From DASRBO01 sp035653595 (GTDB lineage: Bacteria; Actinomycetota; Acidimicrobiia; Acidimicrobiales; JAJPHE01), in the NCBI GenBank assembly GCA_035653595.1, contig DASRBO010000038.1:13761-77760 (forward strand): a stretch of DNA of 64,000 bases, given 5' to 3'. Made by a program: the position numbers and the translations under genes. Positions 8,960 to 18,866 of the stretch are shown here, one piece after another (position 1 is the first letter of the stretch; every line of letters begins with the position of its first letter). The notes under the pieces are model-generated. The model made no database searches. It had not been told where the DNA came from and worked only from the letters and a program-made list of their open reading frames with translations.

Positions 8960-9424
8960 TCAGGCCACGCCCTCGCCCAGCTCCCCGAGCCGGCGGCCCA
9001 GGGCCGCCCGGTAGTCGGCGTAGGCGACGAAGCCGAGCTCCCGTCGCACCAGCTCGAGGTGCACCTCGATGAAGGCCGGGCCGTGGCCGGAGCCGGGTGG
9101 GACCAGCAGGTGGGACAGCTCGTGGAGGAAGGCCCGCTGGCAGAGGTCCTGGGGAGCCAGCAGCACCACCCCCTCGTTGGCCCGTCCGCCGGGGCCGGCC
9201 TCGAGGCACCGGGCCAGCGACCACCGCGACCCCCTGCCCCTCCGCTCCACCGCGCAGGCGACGAAGTGGCCCCAGCGGGCGGCGAACCACTCGCTCTCCA
9301 CCAGCCGGTCGGCGTAGTCCTGGGCCTCGCCGAGGCGGCGCCAGCGCCGGCCCACGCCGACCAGAGCCTCCTGCTCGGCGGCGTACACCGCCGCCTGCCA
9401 GCGGCCCAGCGCTGCCCGGGCCAC
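8960..9424 (-). CDS. HEXXH zinc metallohydrolase, TIGR04338-like
   Basis: Small putative zinc metallohydrolase of 154 aa. The motif HELSH (residues 101-105) supplies two metal-binding histidines and the catalytic glutamate; His114 in GHGPAF is the probable third ligand. The arrangement, length and neighbourhood resemble the actinobacterial family TIGR04338 (Rv0185-like), which is known to sit beside DUF2786 genes, as here. It begins with GTG two bases after the DUF2786 stop, and its own stop is followed at once by the methyltransferase start, so the three are almost certainly co-transcribed. Substrate unknown. No signal peptide is seen, so it should act in the cytoplasm. Confidence 0.75.
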   Translation of the reverse strand: MARAALGRWQAAVYAAEQEALVGVGRRWRRLGEAQDYADRLVESEWFAARWGHFVACAVERRGRGSRWSLARCLEAGPGGRANEGVVLLAPQDLCQRAFLHELSHLLVPPGSGHGPAFIEVHLELVRRELGFVAYADYRAALGRRLGELGEGVA

Positions 9425-9426
9425 GA

Positions 9427-10200
9427 TCAGGCGCTGAGGGCCCGGCGGGTGCGGACCGCCCCCCGGGCGAGGCTGGCCCGGCGGCCGGCGTCACGCCCGG
9501 GCTGATAACCCGACCAGCTCGACAGCCGGGTGTAGCGGTGCACCGACCGGGCGCCCGGGAAGCGCACCCGGTACTCGTCGTCCACCCGCTGCTTCTTTGC
9601 CACCAGCACCAGGGCGACCGACGGCCCACCGGGTGAAGGGGCGCCCGGGCCGGAGCGCTCCACCTCGGCCGCCGCCACCGCCGCCCGGCGGGCGGCCTTG
9701 AGCCGGTCGGAGATTTCGTGGACGAACCCCTCGGCGAAGCCGACGGCGAAGGTACGCCCGTGCACACCGGGTGGCTTGAGGCGGCGGGCGGCGCCGAGGG
9801 CCCCGGTGAGCTGGACCACCAGGGAGGAGTAGAGCGTCTGCACCCACTCCACGTCCTCGGGGTAGCCGACGACATCGATGCGCTTGTGACCGCCGGCCAG
9901 GTCGGTGTAGATGGCGGCGCAGTCGTTGGTCCGGGCCACGGCGTTGACCAGCGACACCTTGTGAGCGGCGTACGGCGCCTCGATGATCCAGTCTCGTTGG
10001 ACCACCCGGTCCCGCCGCTCGACGTCGGTGATCATGGCCAGGTCGATGGCGTACTTGGTCATCAGCTGCTGGGCCTTGGCCGTGTAGGCCTGGGCCTCCT
10101 CGGCGGTGATCGACGGGTCCTCGGCGTGAGCCAGCAGCATCCTCACCCGCTCCACCAGCTTCGCCCGCGCCTGTTCGAAGGTCTCCTCGGTGCTCGTCAT
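9427..10200 (-). CDS. DUF2786 domain-containing protein
   Basis: Protein of 257 aa with an N-terminal DUF2786 helical motif: residues around 14-55 contain RMLLAHAEDPS, EEAQAYTAKAQ and LMTKYAIDL, the hallmark pattern of the domain. The remainder is a mixed alpha/beta region with a basic C-terminus. Function is unknown; the family occurs in actinobacteria and phages and is linked to the TIGR04338 metallohydrolase, encoded immediately downstream here. The ATG at 10200 is chosen because sequence upstream of it reads as proline/arginine-rich noise. It is the promoter-proximal gene of the three-gene operon ending with a DNA methyltransferase. Confidence 0.78.
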   Translation of the reverse strand: MTSTEETFEQARAKLVERVRMLLAHAEDPSITAEEAQAYTAKAQQLMTKYAIDLAMITDVERRDRVVQRDWIIEAPYAAHKVSLVNAVARTNDCAAIYTDLAGGHKRIDVVGYPEDVEWVQTLYSSLVVQLTGALGAARRLKPPGVHGRTFAVGFAEGFVHEISDRLKAARRAAVAAAEVERSGPGAPSPGGPSVALVLVAKKQRVDDEYRVRFPGARSVHRYTRLSSWSGYQPGRDAGRRASLARGAVRTRRALSA

Positions 10201-10294
10201 GGAGTCCCATGATCGCCCGGCCCTGTGACAAACGGGGCGATCATGGCCGAGCCGACCCTCGGGGCGACCGCGGCCCAGCCGGCCCGGAGGAGAC

Positions 10295-11866
10295 TCAGGC
10301 CGGCGCCGGCTCGGGGCGGCGGGAGGTGGTGGCCGCCGCTGCACCCCCCTGACCGGCGCCACCGGGCTGGTGGCCGACGAAGTCGCGGCTGCGGATCAGC
10401 AGGGTGGCCAGCACGGCACTGACGGCCGCAACGGCGGCACCGATGAGCAGGATCTCGTTGAGGCCGGACACGAAGGCGGCCCGGGCGGCCGACCGGATGG
10501 CGGCGGCGGCCTGGGGGGGCACCTGCCCGGCGCCGGAGTTGCCCTGGGTGATGGCGGTGGCGATCTGGGCGGCGTGGGGCCCGACGCCAGGGAGCCGCCC
10601 CAGGGAGCTCACGACGTCGTGGTGCACCCGGGTGGCGAAGATGGAGCCGAGGGCGGCGATTCCGGTGGCGATGCCCACCTGACGGAACGTGTTGTTGATG
10701 CCCGAGGCCATGCCGGCCTGGGGAGGGTGCACCACCCCGACGGCCGTCGAGGCCAGGGGCGGGTTGACCATCCCGATGCCGAGGCCGCCCAGGATCAGGC
10801 CGGGGATGAGATGGGTCCAGGCGCTGGTGGCGTGCAGGCCGGACATCAGCGCCAGACCGAGCGCGACCAGCATCAGCCCGGGCCCGATGAGCCAGCGCAC
10901 GGGCATTCGGGCGCTCAGCCGGCCGGCGGCGACCGAAGTGACCAGGCTCGCCCCGGACAGGATGATCAGACGAATGCCTGTGCCCAGGGCCGAGTAGCCC
11001 AGGGCGTTCTGCATGTAGAGCACGATGAACAGGATCAGGGCGAACATCGAGCTGGACACGCCGAAGGCGGCCACCGCTCCGCCGGAGAAGGTGGGCACCC
11101 GGAACAGGCCTAGGTCGAACATCGGATGGCGACCGACCCGCTCGGCCACGAGGAAGGCAACGATCAGCACGACGAAGGCGGTGAAGCAGGCCAGCACGCC
11201 GGCGTCGGTCCAGCTGGTCTGGTTGGCCCGGATGAGGCCGTAGACCAGGGCGCCCAGAGCCCCGGTGAACAACAGGAACCCGGGCAGGTCCGGCCGGCGG
11301 GCCCGGCTCTCCCGCGACTCTTCCAGGCGGAGCAGCGTGACGGCCAGGGCGACGACGCCGATGGGAACGTTGACGAGGAAGATCCAGCGCCAGCTGATGC
11401 CTGTGGTGATGACCCCGCCCAGGACCGGCCCGATCGCCACGGCGATGCCGGTTACCGCGCCCCACACCCCGAAGGCGGTGCCGCGGTCGCGGCCCTGGAA
11501 GGCCTGGGCCAGCAGGGCCAGGGCGGTGGCGAACATCACCGCCCCGCCCAACCCCTGCCCACCGCGGGCCATGATCAGGAACAGGGCGCTGTTGGAGAGC
11601 CCGCACAAGAGGGAGCCGGCGGTGAACAGCCCGAGCCCGACGGCGAAGAGGCGCCGGCGGCCGTACATGTCGGCCAGCGATCCCGCCGTCAGGAGCAGGG
11701 CGGCCAGGGTCAGGGCGTAGGCGTCGACCACCCACTGCAGGTCGGCGAAGGTGGCGTGCAGGGCGTGCTGGATGGCGGGCAGGGCGACGTTCACGATGGT
11801 GATGTCGAGCAGCAGCATGAAGGTGCCGATCGACACCGCCAACAGGGTCCACCACTTGCGCTCCAC
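10295..11866 (-). CDS. MFS drug:H+ antiporter, DHA2 (EmrB/QacA) type
   Basis: Proton-coupled efflux permease with about 14 transmembrane segments over 523 aa. The first segment ends LLDITIVNVALPAI, matching motif D1 of the DHA2 family, and motif A reads GSLADMYGRRR (loop 2-3); motif C-type glycines follow in the fifth helix region. Such proteins export cationic drugs, dyes or lipids. The GTG at 11866 is favoured because MERKWWTLLAVS then begins just before the first membrane helix, while residues further upstream are proline/alanine-rich. It is divergent from a second, unrelated MFS gene 55 nt away, and no TetR-type regulator is adjacent. Substrate unassigned. Confidence 0.9.
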   Translation of the reverse strand: MERKWWTLLAVSIGTFMLLLDITIVNVALPAIQHALHATFADLQWVVDAYALTLAALLLTAGSLADMYGRRRLFAVGLGLFTAGSLLCGLSNSALFLIMARGGQGLGGAVMFATALALLAQAFQGRDRGTAFGVWGAVTGIAVAIGPVLGGVITTGISWRWIFLVNVPIGVVALAVTLLRLEESRESRARRPDLPGFLLFTGALGALVYGLIRANQTSWTDAGVLACFTAFVVLIVAFLVAERVGRHPMFDLGLFRVPTFSGGAVAAFGVSSSMFALILFIVLYMQNALGYSALGTGIRLIILSGASLVTSVAAGRLSARMPVRWLIGPGLMLVALGLALMSGLHATSAWTHLIPGLILGGLGIGMVNPPLASTAVGVVHPPQAGMASGINNTFRQVGIATGIAALGSIFATRVHHDVVSSLGRLPGVGPHAAQIATAITQGNSGAGQVPPQAAAAIRSAARAAFVSGLNEILLIGAAVAAVSAVLATLLIRSRDFVGHQPGGAGQGGAAAATTSRRPEPAPA

Positions 11867-11921
11867 GCAGGAGAGGGTACGGGCCCGGCGGGCTCCCGGG
11901 GGACAGACGTAGCCTCCGCTG

Positions 11922-13343
11922 ATGGCGAACCAACCCGACGAGCGGCTGAGTCCCGCTCCGCCGCCGGCGGTCCCGGCGGCGGCGCCGGCGCCTGGCCGGG
12001 CGGCAGACGGTGCCGGCGCGACCGAGGGTGCGGGACGGGCGAGGGCGCTCGTCGCCCGGGCGTCCGGCCATCTGAGCCCTACCGGGTGGGTGCCGCTGGG
12101 GGTCCTTGTCGGCCTGGCCGGCGTGCAGAGCTTCGACCTCAACGCCTTCGGGATCCTGGCCCCCGACATCCGCCACACCTTCCACCTGTCGGTGGCCACC
12201 ATCGACTCCATCGCCACCCTCACCGGGGCGGTTCCGGTGGTCTTCTCGGTGCATCTGGGCTACTGGGGCGACCGCACCAACCGGGTGCGCCTGTCGGTCA
12301 TGTGCGGGCTTTTGTGGGGGGTGACCGCCATCCTCACCGGGCTGGCGCCGGTGCTGGTGGTGCTGATCCTCGCCCGCACCGTCGGCGGGGTGGGCCAGCT
12401 GACCACCGAGACCGTCTACCCCAGCCTCCTGGCCGACTACTACGGATCGGGCGCCCTCGGGTCGGTGTTCACCAGCTACCGCTGGATCAGCCAGGGCCTG
12501 GGCCTGGTCGGCGGGCCGCTGGCCGGGTTCATCGCCGCCCTGCTGGGCTGGCGGGTCGCCTTCGTGGCCCTGGCCGTGCCCACCTTCGCCTTCGCCGCCT
12601 GGCTGTCCCGCCTCACCGAGCCGGCCCGGGGGGCGTCGATGGGCCTGTCCTTCGGCGAGCCCCTGCGCTCGGTGACCGAGGGCTTCCGGCGGGTCAGGGC
12701 CATCCGATCGCTGCGCCGCACCTGGATGGCGGCGTTCCTGTTCGGCGCCGGCACCCTGCCCCTGCAGACGGTGCTCAACAACTTCTTCCACGACGTCTAC
12801 CACCTGGGCGACACCGCCCGCGGGAACGTCAGCCTCCTGTACGGCCTGGGCGGGCTGGTGGGCATCGTCTACGGCGGGCGGCTGACCAACCGGGCCCTCA
12901 ACAGCGGGCGCATCCCGCGACTGGCCCAGATCAGCGGTTACCTGGTGGTCAGCTGTGGGGTGGGCATCCTGGTGATGAGCGTGGTCCCCTACCTGGGCCT
13001 GTCCATCGCCGCCACCGCCGCCCTCACCGTCGGCGCCTTCGGCTTCCTGCCGGCCTACACGACCCTGGTCGCCTTCGTGGCGTCCCCCCGCCTGCGGGCC
13101 CAGGCCTACGGCTGGTCCCTCCTGTGGTACGCCCTGGGCGCCATAGTCCTGCAGGTGGCGGTGGTGGGGCCGCTGATCAACGGCGCCGGACAGCGGGTGG
13201 CCCTGGTCGTGCTTGGGGTCCTGGTGATCGGAGGCGGTCTGATCGGCAGCTCGGTGCACCGTTTCGTCGAGCACGACATGGGTGTCGCCTTCGGAGGGGA
13301 GGCAGACGGGGGCCCGGAGGCGGATCCGGTCCAGCCGTCCTGA
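11922..13343 (+). CDS. MFS transporter
   Basis: Major facilitator superfamily permease of 473 aa with about 12 predicted membrane helices after a 50-residue alanine/proline-rich cytoplasmic N-terminus. The loop 2-3 motif is degenerate but recognisable (GYWGDRTNRVRL). It differs from its divergent neighbour in having fewer helices and lacking DHA2 signatures, so the two are not a duplicated pair. No substrate can be proposed. Divergent promoters probably lie in the 55 nt between the two genes. Confidence 0.85.
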   Translation: MANQPDERLSPAPPPAVPAAAPAPGRAADGAGATEGAGRARALVARASGHLSPTGWVPLGVLVGLAGVQSFDLNAFGILAPDIRHTFHLSVATIDSIATLTGAVPVVFSVHLGYWGDRTNRVRLSVMCGLLWGVTAILTGLAPVLVVLILARTVGGVGQLTTETVYPSLLADYYGSGALGSVFTSYRWISQGLGLVGGPLAGFIAALLGWRVAFVALAVPTFAFAAWLSRLTEPARGASMGLSFGEPLRSVTEGFRRVRAIRSLRRTWMAAFLFGAGTLPLQTVLNNFFHDVYHLGDTARGNVSLLYGLGGLVGIVYGGRLTNRALNSGRIPRLAQISGYLVVSCGVGILVMSVVPYLGLSIAATAALTVGAFGFLPAYTTLVAFVASPRLRAQAYGWSLLWYALGAIVLQVAVVGPLINGAGQRVALVVLGVLVIGGGLIGSSVHRFVEHDMGVAFGGEADGGPEADPVQPS

Positions 13344-13587
13344 TCGCCCGCCGGGGCCCGCCCCGGACCTCCCGGGGGACGGGCGGTGGGGGCGCCGGCA
13401 CGGCCAGCGGCCAGGGCGGCGAGAAAAGGTCGGGCGCCGCCAGCGGACCCCTTCCTCGGGCGGCGACCCCTAAGTAGAATGGCGGCGGTCGAGGTGGCCC
13501 AAGGCGCCGCGGCGGGGACCCCAGGCGCAGCCTTCGGGTCCCTCGCTCACGTGTTGCCCTCTACGAGCTTCACGAGGAGAGACCGTC

Positions 13588-14646
13588 GTGCGCATTGCCA
13601 TCATCTCCCCGCCGTGGGTGCCGGTGCCGCCGCCGGCCTACGGCGGCACCGAAACGGTTCTCGACACCCTGGCCCGCGGCCTGGTGGCCGCCGGGCACTC
13701 GGTCCTGCTTTACGCCACCGGTGACAGCACCTGCCCCGTGCCCCTCGACTTCAGCTTCAAGTCGGCCCTGGGGGTGGGCACCAGCGGGGCGGCGGCCGAG
13801 CTGCGCCACGCCATCGACGCCTACGACCGGGTGGCCGACTTCGACATCGTCCACGACCACACCCTGGTCGGCCCGGTCTACGCCGACCGGCTGCCGTGGC
13901 TTCCGGTGGTGACCACCAACCACGGCCCGTTCGAGAGCGACCTCGGCCCCCTCTACAGCGCCATCAGCGACCGCGTGCCGGTGATCGCCATCTCCCACCA
14001 CCAGGCGTCCAGCGCCCGGGGGGTCAACCTGGCCGGGGTCATCCACCACGGGGTGGATCTCGACCGGTTCGCCGTCGGGGCCGGCCGGGGGGGGTACGCG
14101 CTGTTCCTCGGGCGGATGAGCCCCGACAAGGGGGTCCACGTGGCCGCCCGGGCGGCCCGGGCGGCCGGGGTGCCCCTGCGCATCGCCGCCAAGATGTCCG
14201 AGGCGGCCGAGCTGGACTACTTCCGCCGCCGGGTCGAGCCCCTGCTGGGCGGGGACGTCGAGTTCATCGGCGAGGTGGGCTACGACGAGAAGATCCGTCT
14301 GCTGGGCGAGGCCCAGTGCCTGCTCAACCCGATCGCCTGGCCGGAGCCGTTCGGGATGGTGATGATCGAGGCCCTCGCCACCGGCACGCCGGTGGTGGCC
14401 ACGCCGTCGGGGGCGGCCCCGGAGATCGTCACCGACGGGGTCACCGGTTACCTGGCCGCAGACGAGGCCGGTCTGGTGACCGCCCTGCGGCGGACGGCCG
14501 AGCTCGACCGATCGGCGTGCCGGGCGTCGGTGGTCGAGCGCTTCTCGGCCGAGCGGATGGTCCAGGCCCACCTTCGGGTCTACGAGCAGGTGGCCGCGGC
14601 CAACCAGAGCCGCCTGCTCCGGGGCCGGCTGGGCCGGACGGCCTGA
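13588..14646 (+). CDS. GT4-family glycosyltransferase
   Basis: Retaining GT-B glycosyltransferase of 352 aa, transferring a sugar from a nucleotide-sugar donor to an unknown acceptor in the cytoplasm. The N-terminal domain opens MRIAIISPPW and contains the glycine-rich YGGTE loop; the C-terminal domain has FLGRMSPDKGV and the E-x7-E motif EPFGMVMIE followed by ALATGTPVVA, diagnostic of GT4. GAGGAGA precedes the GTG start at a normal distance. No polysaccharide cluster surrounds it, so trehalose/glycogen-type or small-molecule acceptors remain possible. Confidence 0.88.
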   Translation: MRIAIISPPWVPVPPPAYGGTETVLDTLARGLVAAGHSVLLYATGDSTCPVPLDFSFKSALGVGTSGAAAELRHAIDAYDRVADFDIVHDHTLVGPVYADRLPWLPVVTTNHGPFESDLGPLYSAISDRVPVIAISHHQASSARGVNLAGVIHHGVDLDRFAVGAGRGGYALFLGRMSPDKGVHVAARAARAAGVPLRIAAKMSEAAELDYFRRRVEPLLGGDVEFIGEVGYDEKIRLLGEAQCLLNPIAWPEPFGMVMIEALATGTPVVATPSGAAPEIVTDGVTGYLAADEAGLVTALRRTAELDRSACRASVVERFSAERMVQAHLRVYEQVAAANQSRLLRGRLGRTA

Positions 14647-14656
14647 AGGCCCTCCC

Positions 14657-15154
14657 TCAGCGCAGCCGCTCGACGACCGCCGAGGTGGACAGCCCGGCCT
14701 GGGTGGGGAACTCCCACGCCTCGATGCCCAGGGCGGCCGCCCCCTGCCGCTTGGCCCCGGTGTGGGGGTCGCCGGCGGTGAAGGCCAGGGCGGCCGGTCC
14801 GAGCCCGGCCAGCAGGGTGACGTAGTCCTCCGGCGCCGTGGCCTCCGGCGGCCCGTCGATGAGGAACACGCCGTCGACCGGCCGCAGGGCGGCCATGACC
14901 TCGGCCCGTAGGGCCAGGGGGTTGAGGGGCCGGCCCGGGCCCTTCCAGTGCTGCACCCGGGCGTCGGCCTCGAGGCCGACCAAGAGGGGCCGGGCCCTGG
15001 CCCGGGCCCAGGTCAGGAAGCGGACGTGGCCGGCGTGGAGGACGTCGAACACCCCGGTGACGACCACCGGCGCCGGCGCCGGGCGGGCTGGGGGGCGCAC
15101 CCACCACGTGAGCGACAGGCGGGGGGCCTCACCGGGCGTCGGCGGCTGGGACAA
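14657..15154 (-). CDS. Cytidylyltransferase-like nucleotidyltransferase
   Basis: Small nucleotidyltransferase of 165 aa with the signature GVFDVLHAGHVRFL, containing the HxGH catalytic motif that binds nucleotide triphosphate. A later GLSTSAVVERLR segment resembles the ISTTxIIxRI motif. This fold activates a phosphorylated alcohol or sugar (glycerol-3-phosphate, heptose-1-phosphate, phosphoethanolamine) as a CDP or ADP derivative; the exact substrate is not clear, and RfaE domain-II-like proteins are the closest resemblance. It is read from a TTG preceded by GAGGAT, with an AT-rich TATATAT block about 45 nt upstream as a candidate -10. It is convergent with the glycosyltransferase gene. Confidence 0.75.
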   Translation of the reverse strand: MSQPPTPGEAPRLSLTWWVRPPARPAPAPVVVTGVFDVLHAGHVRFLTWARARARPLLVGLEADARVQHWKGPGRPLNPLALRAEVMAALRPVDGVFLIDGPPEATAPEDYVTLLAGLGPAALAFTAGDPHTGAKRQGAAALGIEAWEFPTQAGLSTSAVVERLR

Positions 15155-15271
15155 TTTCGGTGATCCTCGCTGGGCGGGGCCTCAAGGTGGCCGAACGATA
15201 TATATGCGAGCCCCTCCGACGCCCAGACGGCCGGGCGGGCGATCAGCGGGCGGGCTCCGCTGCGCCCGGGC

Positions 15272-15520
<249 letters not shown>

Positions 15521-15624
15521 GCCGGCAACGTACCCGGCTGCGCCGGGGACGGGCCACCTGCCACCACGGGTCCGGGCGGCCCGGGAGCGGGTCAGGGCGG
15601 GGCAAGTGGGTAGATGACTCGGCG

Positions 15625-18600
15625 ATGCCCGAGCAGTCGATCCTCCACTACGCCAACGGCGACAGCCGCAGCCCCGAAGCCCTCGCCCTGCAGGAGGACC
15701 TGCGCCAGCGGATACAGGGCGAGGTCCGGTTCTCCGACGGGGACCGGGCCATGTACTCGACCGACAGCTCCAGCTACCGGCAGCTGCCGATCGGCGTGGT
15801 CGTGCCCCGGACCGTCGACGACGTCGTCGAGACGGTGGCTGCCTGCCGGCGCCACGGGCTGCCCGTCCTGTCGCGGGGGGGAGGGACCAGCCTGGCCGGT
15901 CAGTGCTGCAACGCCGCCGTGGTGATGGACTTCTCCAAGCACCTGCACTCGATCCTGGAGATCGACCGCCAGCGCCGGCTGGCCCGGGTCCAGCCCGGGC
16001 TCATCCTCGACGTGTTGCGCGACCGCGGCGAAGCGGGCACGCCCCGGCTCACCTTCGGCCCCACCCCGTCGACCCATGACCACTGCACCATCGGCGGCAT
16101 GATCGGCAACAACTCCTGCGGCAACTACTCGATCATGTCGGAGTTCTACGGCGCCGGGCCCCGGATGGCCCACAACGTGGCGTCGATGGAGGTCCTCACC
16201 TACGACGGCCTGCGCCTGCGGGTCGGGCCTACCGACGAGGCCGAGCTGGAGCGGATCATCGCCGCCGGCGGCCGGCGGGGCCAGATCTACCGCGACCTGC
16301 GCGACCTGCGGGACGCCAACGCCGAGTTGATCCGCGCCAGCATGCCGAGCTTCCCCCGCCGGGTGTCGGGCTACAACCTCGACGGCCTGCTGCCGGAGAT
16401 GGGCTTCAACCTCGCCTACGCCCTGGTCGGCACCGAGGGCACCTGCGTGACCGTCCTCGAGGCCACTCTCCATATGGTCGACAGCCCCCCGGCCCGCTCC
16501 CTGGTGGTGGTGGGCTTCGAGGACGTGTACCTGGCCGCCGCCCAGGTGATGGCGGCCCGCGAGCACCAGCCGCTTGCTCTCGAGGGCTTCGACACCGTGC
16601 TCATCGGCGACAACATGAAGCTGCGCAAGCACACCGAGGAGCTCAGGATGCTCCCGCCCGGGGCCGGCTGGCTGATGGCCGAGTTCGGCGGCGAGGACAA
16701 GGCGGAGTCCGACGCCAAGGCCGAGGCGTTCATGGCCCACATGCGCAAGGCTCAGGGCTACCGCGGGGAGAAGCTCTACGACGACCCCGAGGCCGAGGCA
16801 AAGATCTGGGAGGTCCGGGAGTCGGGGCTGGGCGCCACCGCCTACGTCCCGGACAAGCCCGAGACCTACGAGGGATGGGAGGACTCGGCCGTCCCCCCCG
16901 AGGCGCTGGCCGACTACCTACGGGGGCTGCGGGAGCTGTTCAACAAGTACGACTACGGCTGCTCCCTCTACGGGCACTTCGGCCAGGGATGCGTGCACAC
17001 CCGCATCGACTGGGACCCCCACACCGCCGAAGGGGTGCGCCGGTGGCGCAGCTTCCTCGACGAGGCGTCCGACCTGGTCCTGTCCTTCGGCGGATCGCTC
17101 TCGGGCGAGCACGGCGACGGCCAGTCCAGGGCCGAGCTGCTCGAGAAGATGTACGGCCCGCAGATGGTCGAGCTGTTCCGCCGGTTCAAGGCGGTCTGGG
17201 ATCCGGACAACCGGATGAACCCCCACAAGGTGGTGGACCCCTACCCCATCACCTCCAACCTGCGCCTGGGGCCCCACTACGCCCCGGTGGAGGTCAAGAC
17301 CCACTTCTCCTACCCCAAGGACGGTGGCAGCTTCGCCCACGCCGCCACCCGGTGCGTCGGGGTCGGCAAATGCCGTCACATCGGCGGCGGCACCATGTGC
17401 CCGAGCTTCATGGTCACCAGCGAGGAGCGCCACAGCACCCGAGGCCGGGCCCGCATCCTGCACGAGATGATGCGGCGCGACTCCGAAATCGAGCTCTGGC
17501 GCTCCGACGAGGTCCGCGACGCCCTCGAGCTGTGCCTGTCGTGCAAGGGCTGCAAGAGCGACTGCCCGGTGAACGTCGACATGGCCACCTACAAGGCCGA
17601 GTTCCTGTCCCACCACTACCGGGGCCGGCTGCGTCCCCGGGCCGCCTACTCCATGGGCCTCATCCACTGGTGGGCCCGGATGGCCTCGCGCGTGCCGCGG
17701 GCCGCCAACGCCGCCATGGCCACCCCGGGCCTGGCCGGGCTGATCAAGCGGCTGGGTGGGGTGGATCCCCGCCGGCCGGCGCCGAAGTTCGCCCCCACCA
17801 CCTTCCGGCGGTGGTTCGCCGACGCCCACCCGGGCGCGCTCTGGTCGGCCGGCGATCCGTACCCCCGACCGGTGATTGCATCGGGGCCCGGGGTCAACGG
17901 CGAAGGCCGCCTCGACGGTCACGCCAACGCAGACGCCGTCGATCACACGAGCGGCCACGGCAACGGTTGGGGCCCGGGGGTCGGCGCCGACGGCTCGGGG
18001 CCGGGGCGGCGGCCGGTCATCCTGTGGCCCGACACGTTCAACAACTTCTTCCACCCCGCTGCCGCCCGGGCGACCCTCACGGTGCTTGAGGCGGCCGGCT
18101 TCGAGCCGATAGTGCCGGCGGCCGACCTGTGCTGCGGCCGGCCCCTCTACGACTACGGGATGCTCAACACCGCCCGCCGGCTGCTGCAGCGCACCGTGGG
18201 CGAGCTGCGGCCACTGATCCAGGCCGGGGTACCCCTGGTGGGGGTGGAGCCCAGCTGCCTGGCGGTGTTCCGCGACGAGCTGCCCGAGCTCCTGCCCGAC
18301 GACCTCGACGCCCGCCGGCTCTCCGAGCAGTCCTTCACCCTGGCCGAGCTGCTTCAATCCAGGGCGCCGGAGTGGGAGCCGCCGCGACTTCACCGCAAGG
18401 CGGTGGTGCACGGCCACTGCCACCACAAGGCGGTCATGGGCCTCGACACCGACGAGCGGCTGCTGGCCCGCATGGGCCTCGACGTGGAGATGCCCGACTC
18501 AGGCTGCTGCGGCCTGGCCGGCAGCTTCGGCTTCGAGAAGGGCCAGAAGTACGACGTGTCGATCGCCGCCGGCGAGCGGGTGCTGCTGCCGGCGGTGCGG

Positions 18601-18810
18601 GAGGCCCCCGACACCACCCTCATCGTCACCGACGGCTTCAGCTGCCGCACCCAGATCGAGCAGAACACCGAGCGCCGGGCCCTGCACCTGGCCGAGGTGA
18701 TCCAGCTCGCCCTGGCCCAGGGTCCGGCCGGGCCCGGCTTCGGCAAGCCGGAGGAGCGGCTTGCGCCCGCCGGCAGCGGGGCCGCCACCGCCCGGGTCGA
18801 CATCCGGTAG
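15625..18810 (+). CDS. FAD-linked oxidase fused to Fe-S/CCG reductase (D-lactate dehydrogenase-like)
   Basis: Fusion of 1061 aa combining a flavin dehydrogenase with an electron-transfer module. Residues about 40-270 form an FAD-binding-4 domain (RGGGTSLAGQ and IGNNSCGNYS), 270-540 the FAD-oxidase C domain ending SGEHGDGQSR, 575-650 two cysteine clusters (CRHIGGGTMCPS; CLSCKGCKSDCP) for [4Fe-4S] centres, and two CCG domains follow (CCGRPL near 835, CHHK, SGCCGLAGSFG near 958). A glycine/asparagine-rich linker lies at about 750-795. This architecture oxidises D-2-hydroxyacids such as D-lactate or glycolate and passes electrons onward. The ThDP enzyme 56 nt downstream could use the resulting pyruvate. 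Confidence 0.88.
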   Translation: MPEQSILHYANGDSRSPEALALQEDLRQRIQGEVRFSDGDRAMYSTDSSSYRQLPIGVVVPRTVDDVVETVAACRRHGLPVLSRGGGTSLAGQCCNAAVVMDFSKHLHSILEIDRQRRLARVQPGLILDVLRDRGEAGTPRLTFGPTPSTHDHCTIGGMIGNNSCGNYSIMSEFYGAGPRMAHNVASMEVLTYDGLRLRVGPTDEAELERIIAAGGRRGQIYRDLRDLRDANAELIRASMPSFPRRVSGYNLDGLLPEMGFNLAYALVGTEGTCVTVLEATLHMVDSPPARSLVVVGFEDVYLAAAQVMAAREHQPLALEGFDTVLIGDNMKLRKHTEELRMLPPGAGWLMAEFGGEDKAESDAKAEAFMAHMRKAQGYRGEKLYDDPEAEAKIWEVRESGLGATAYVPDKPETYEGWEDSAVPPEALADYLRGLRELFNKYDYGCSLYGHFGQGCVHTRIDWDPHTAEGVRRWRSFLDEASDLVLSFGGSLSGEHGDGQSRAELLEKMYGPQMVELFRRFKAVWDPDNRMNPHKVVDPYPITSNLRLGPHYAPVEVKTHFSYPKDGGSFAHAATRCVGVGKCRHIGGGTMCPSFMVTSEERHSTRGRARILHEMMRRDSEIELWRSDEVRDALELCLSCKGCKSDCPVNVDMATYKAEFLSHHYRGRLRPRAAYSMGLIHWWARMASRVPRAANAAMATPGLAGLIKRLGGVDPRRPAPKFAPTTFRRWFADAHPGALWSAGDPYPRPVIASGPGVNGEGRLDGHANADAVDHTSGHGNGWGPGVGADGSGPGRRPVILWPDTFNNFFHPAAARATLTVLEAAGFEPIVPAADLCCGRPLYDYGMLNTARRLLQRTVGELRPLIQAGVPLVGVEPSCLAVFRDELPELLPDDLDARRLSEQSFTLAELLQSRAPEWEPPRLHRKAVVHGHCHHKAVMGLDTDERLLARMGLDVEMPDSGCCGLAGSFGFEKGQKYDVSIAAGERVLLPAVREAPDTTLIVTDGFSCRTQIEQNTERRALHLAEVIQLALAQGPAGPGFGKPEERLAPAGSGAATARVDIR

Positions 18811-18866
18811 CGCCCGTTTCCCCCGACGACGGGGCCGGGTATCCCCTGGCTGGGAAGGAGACGCCA

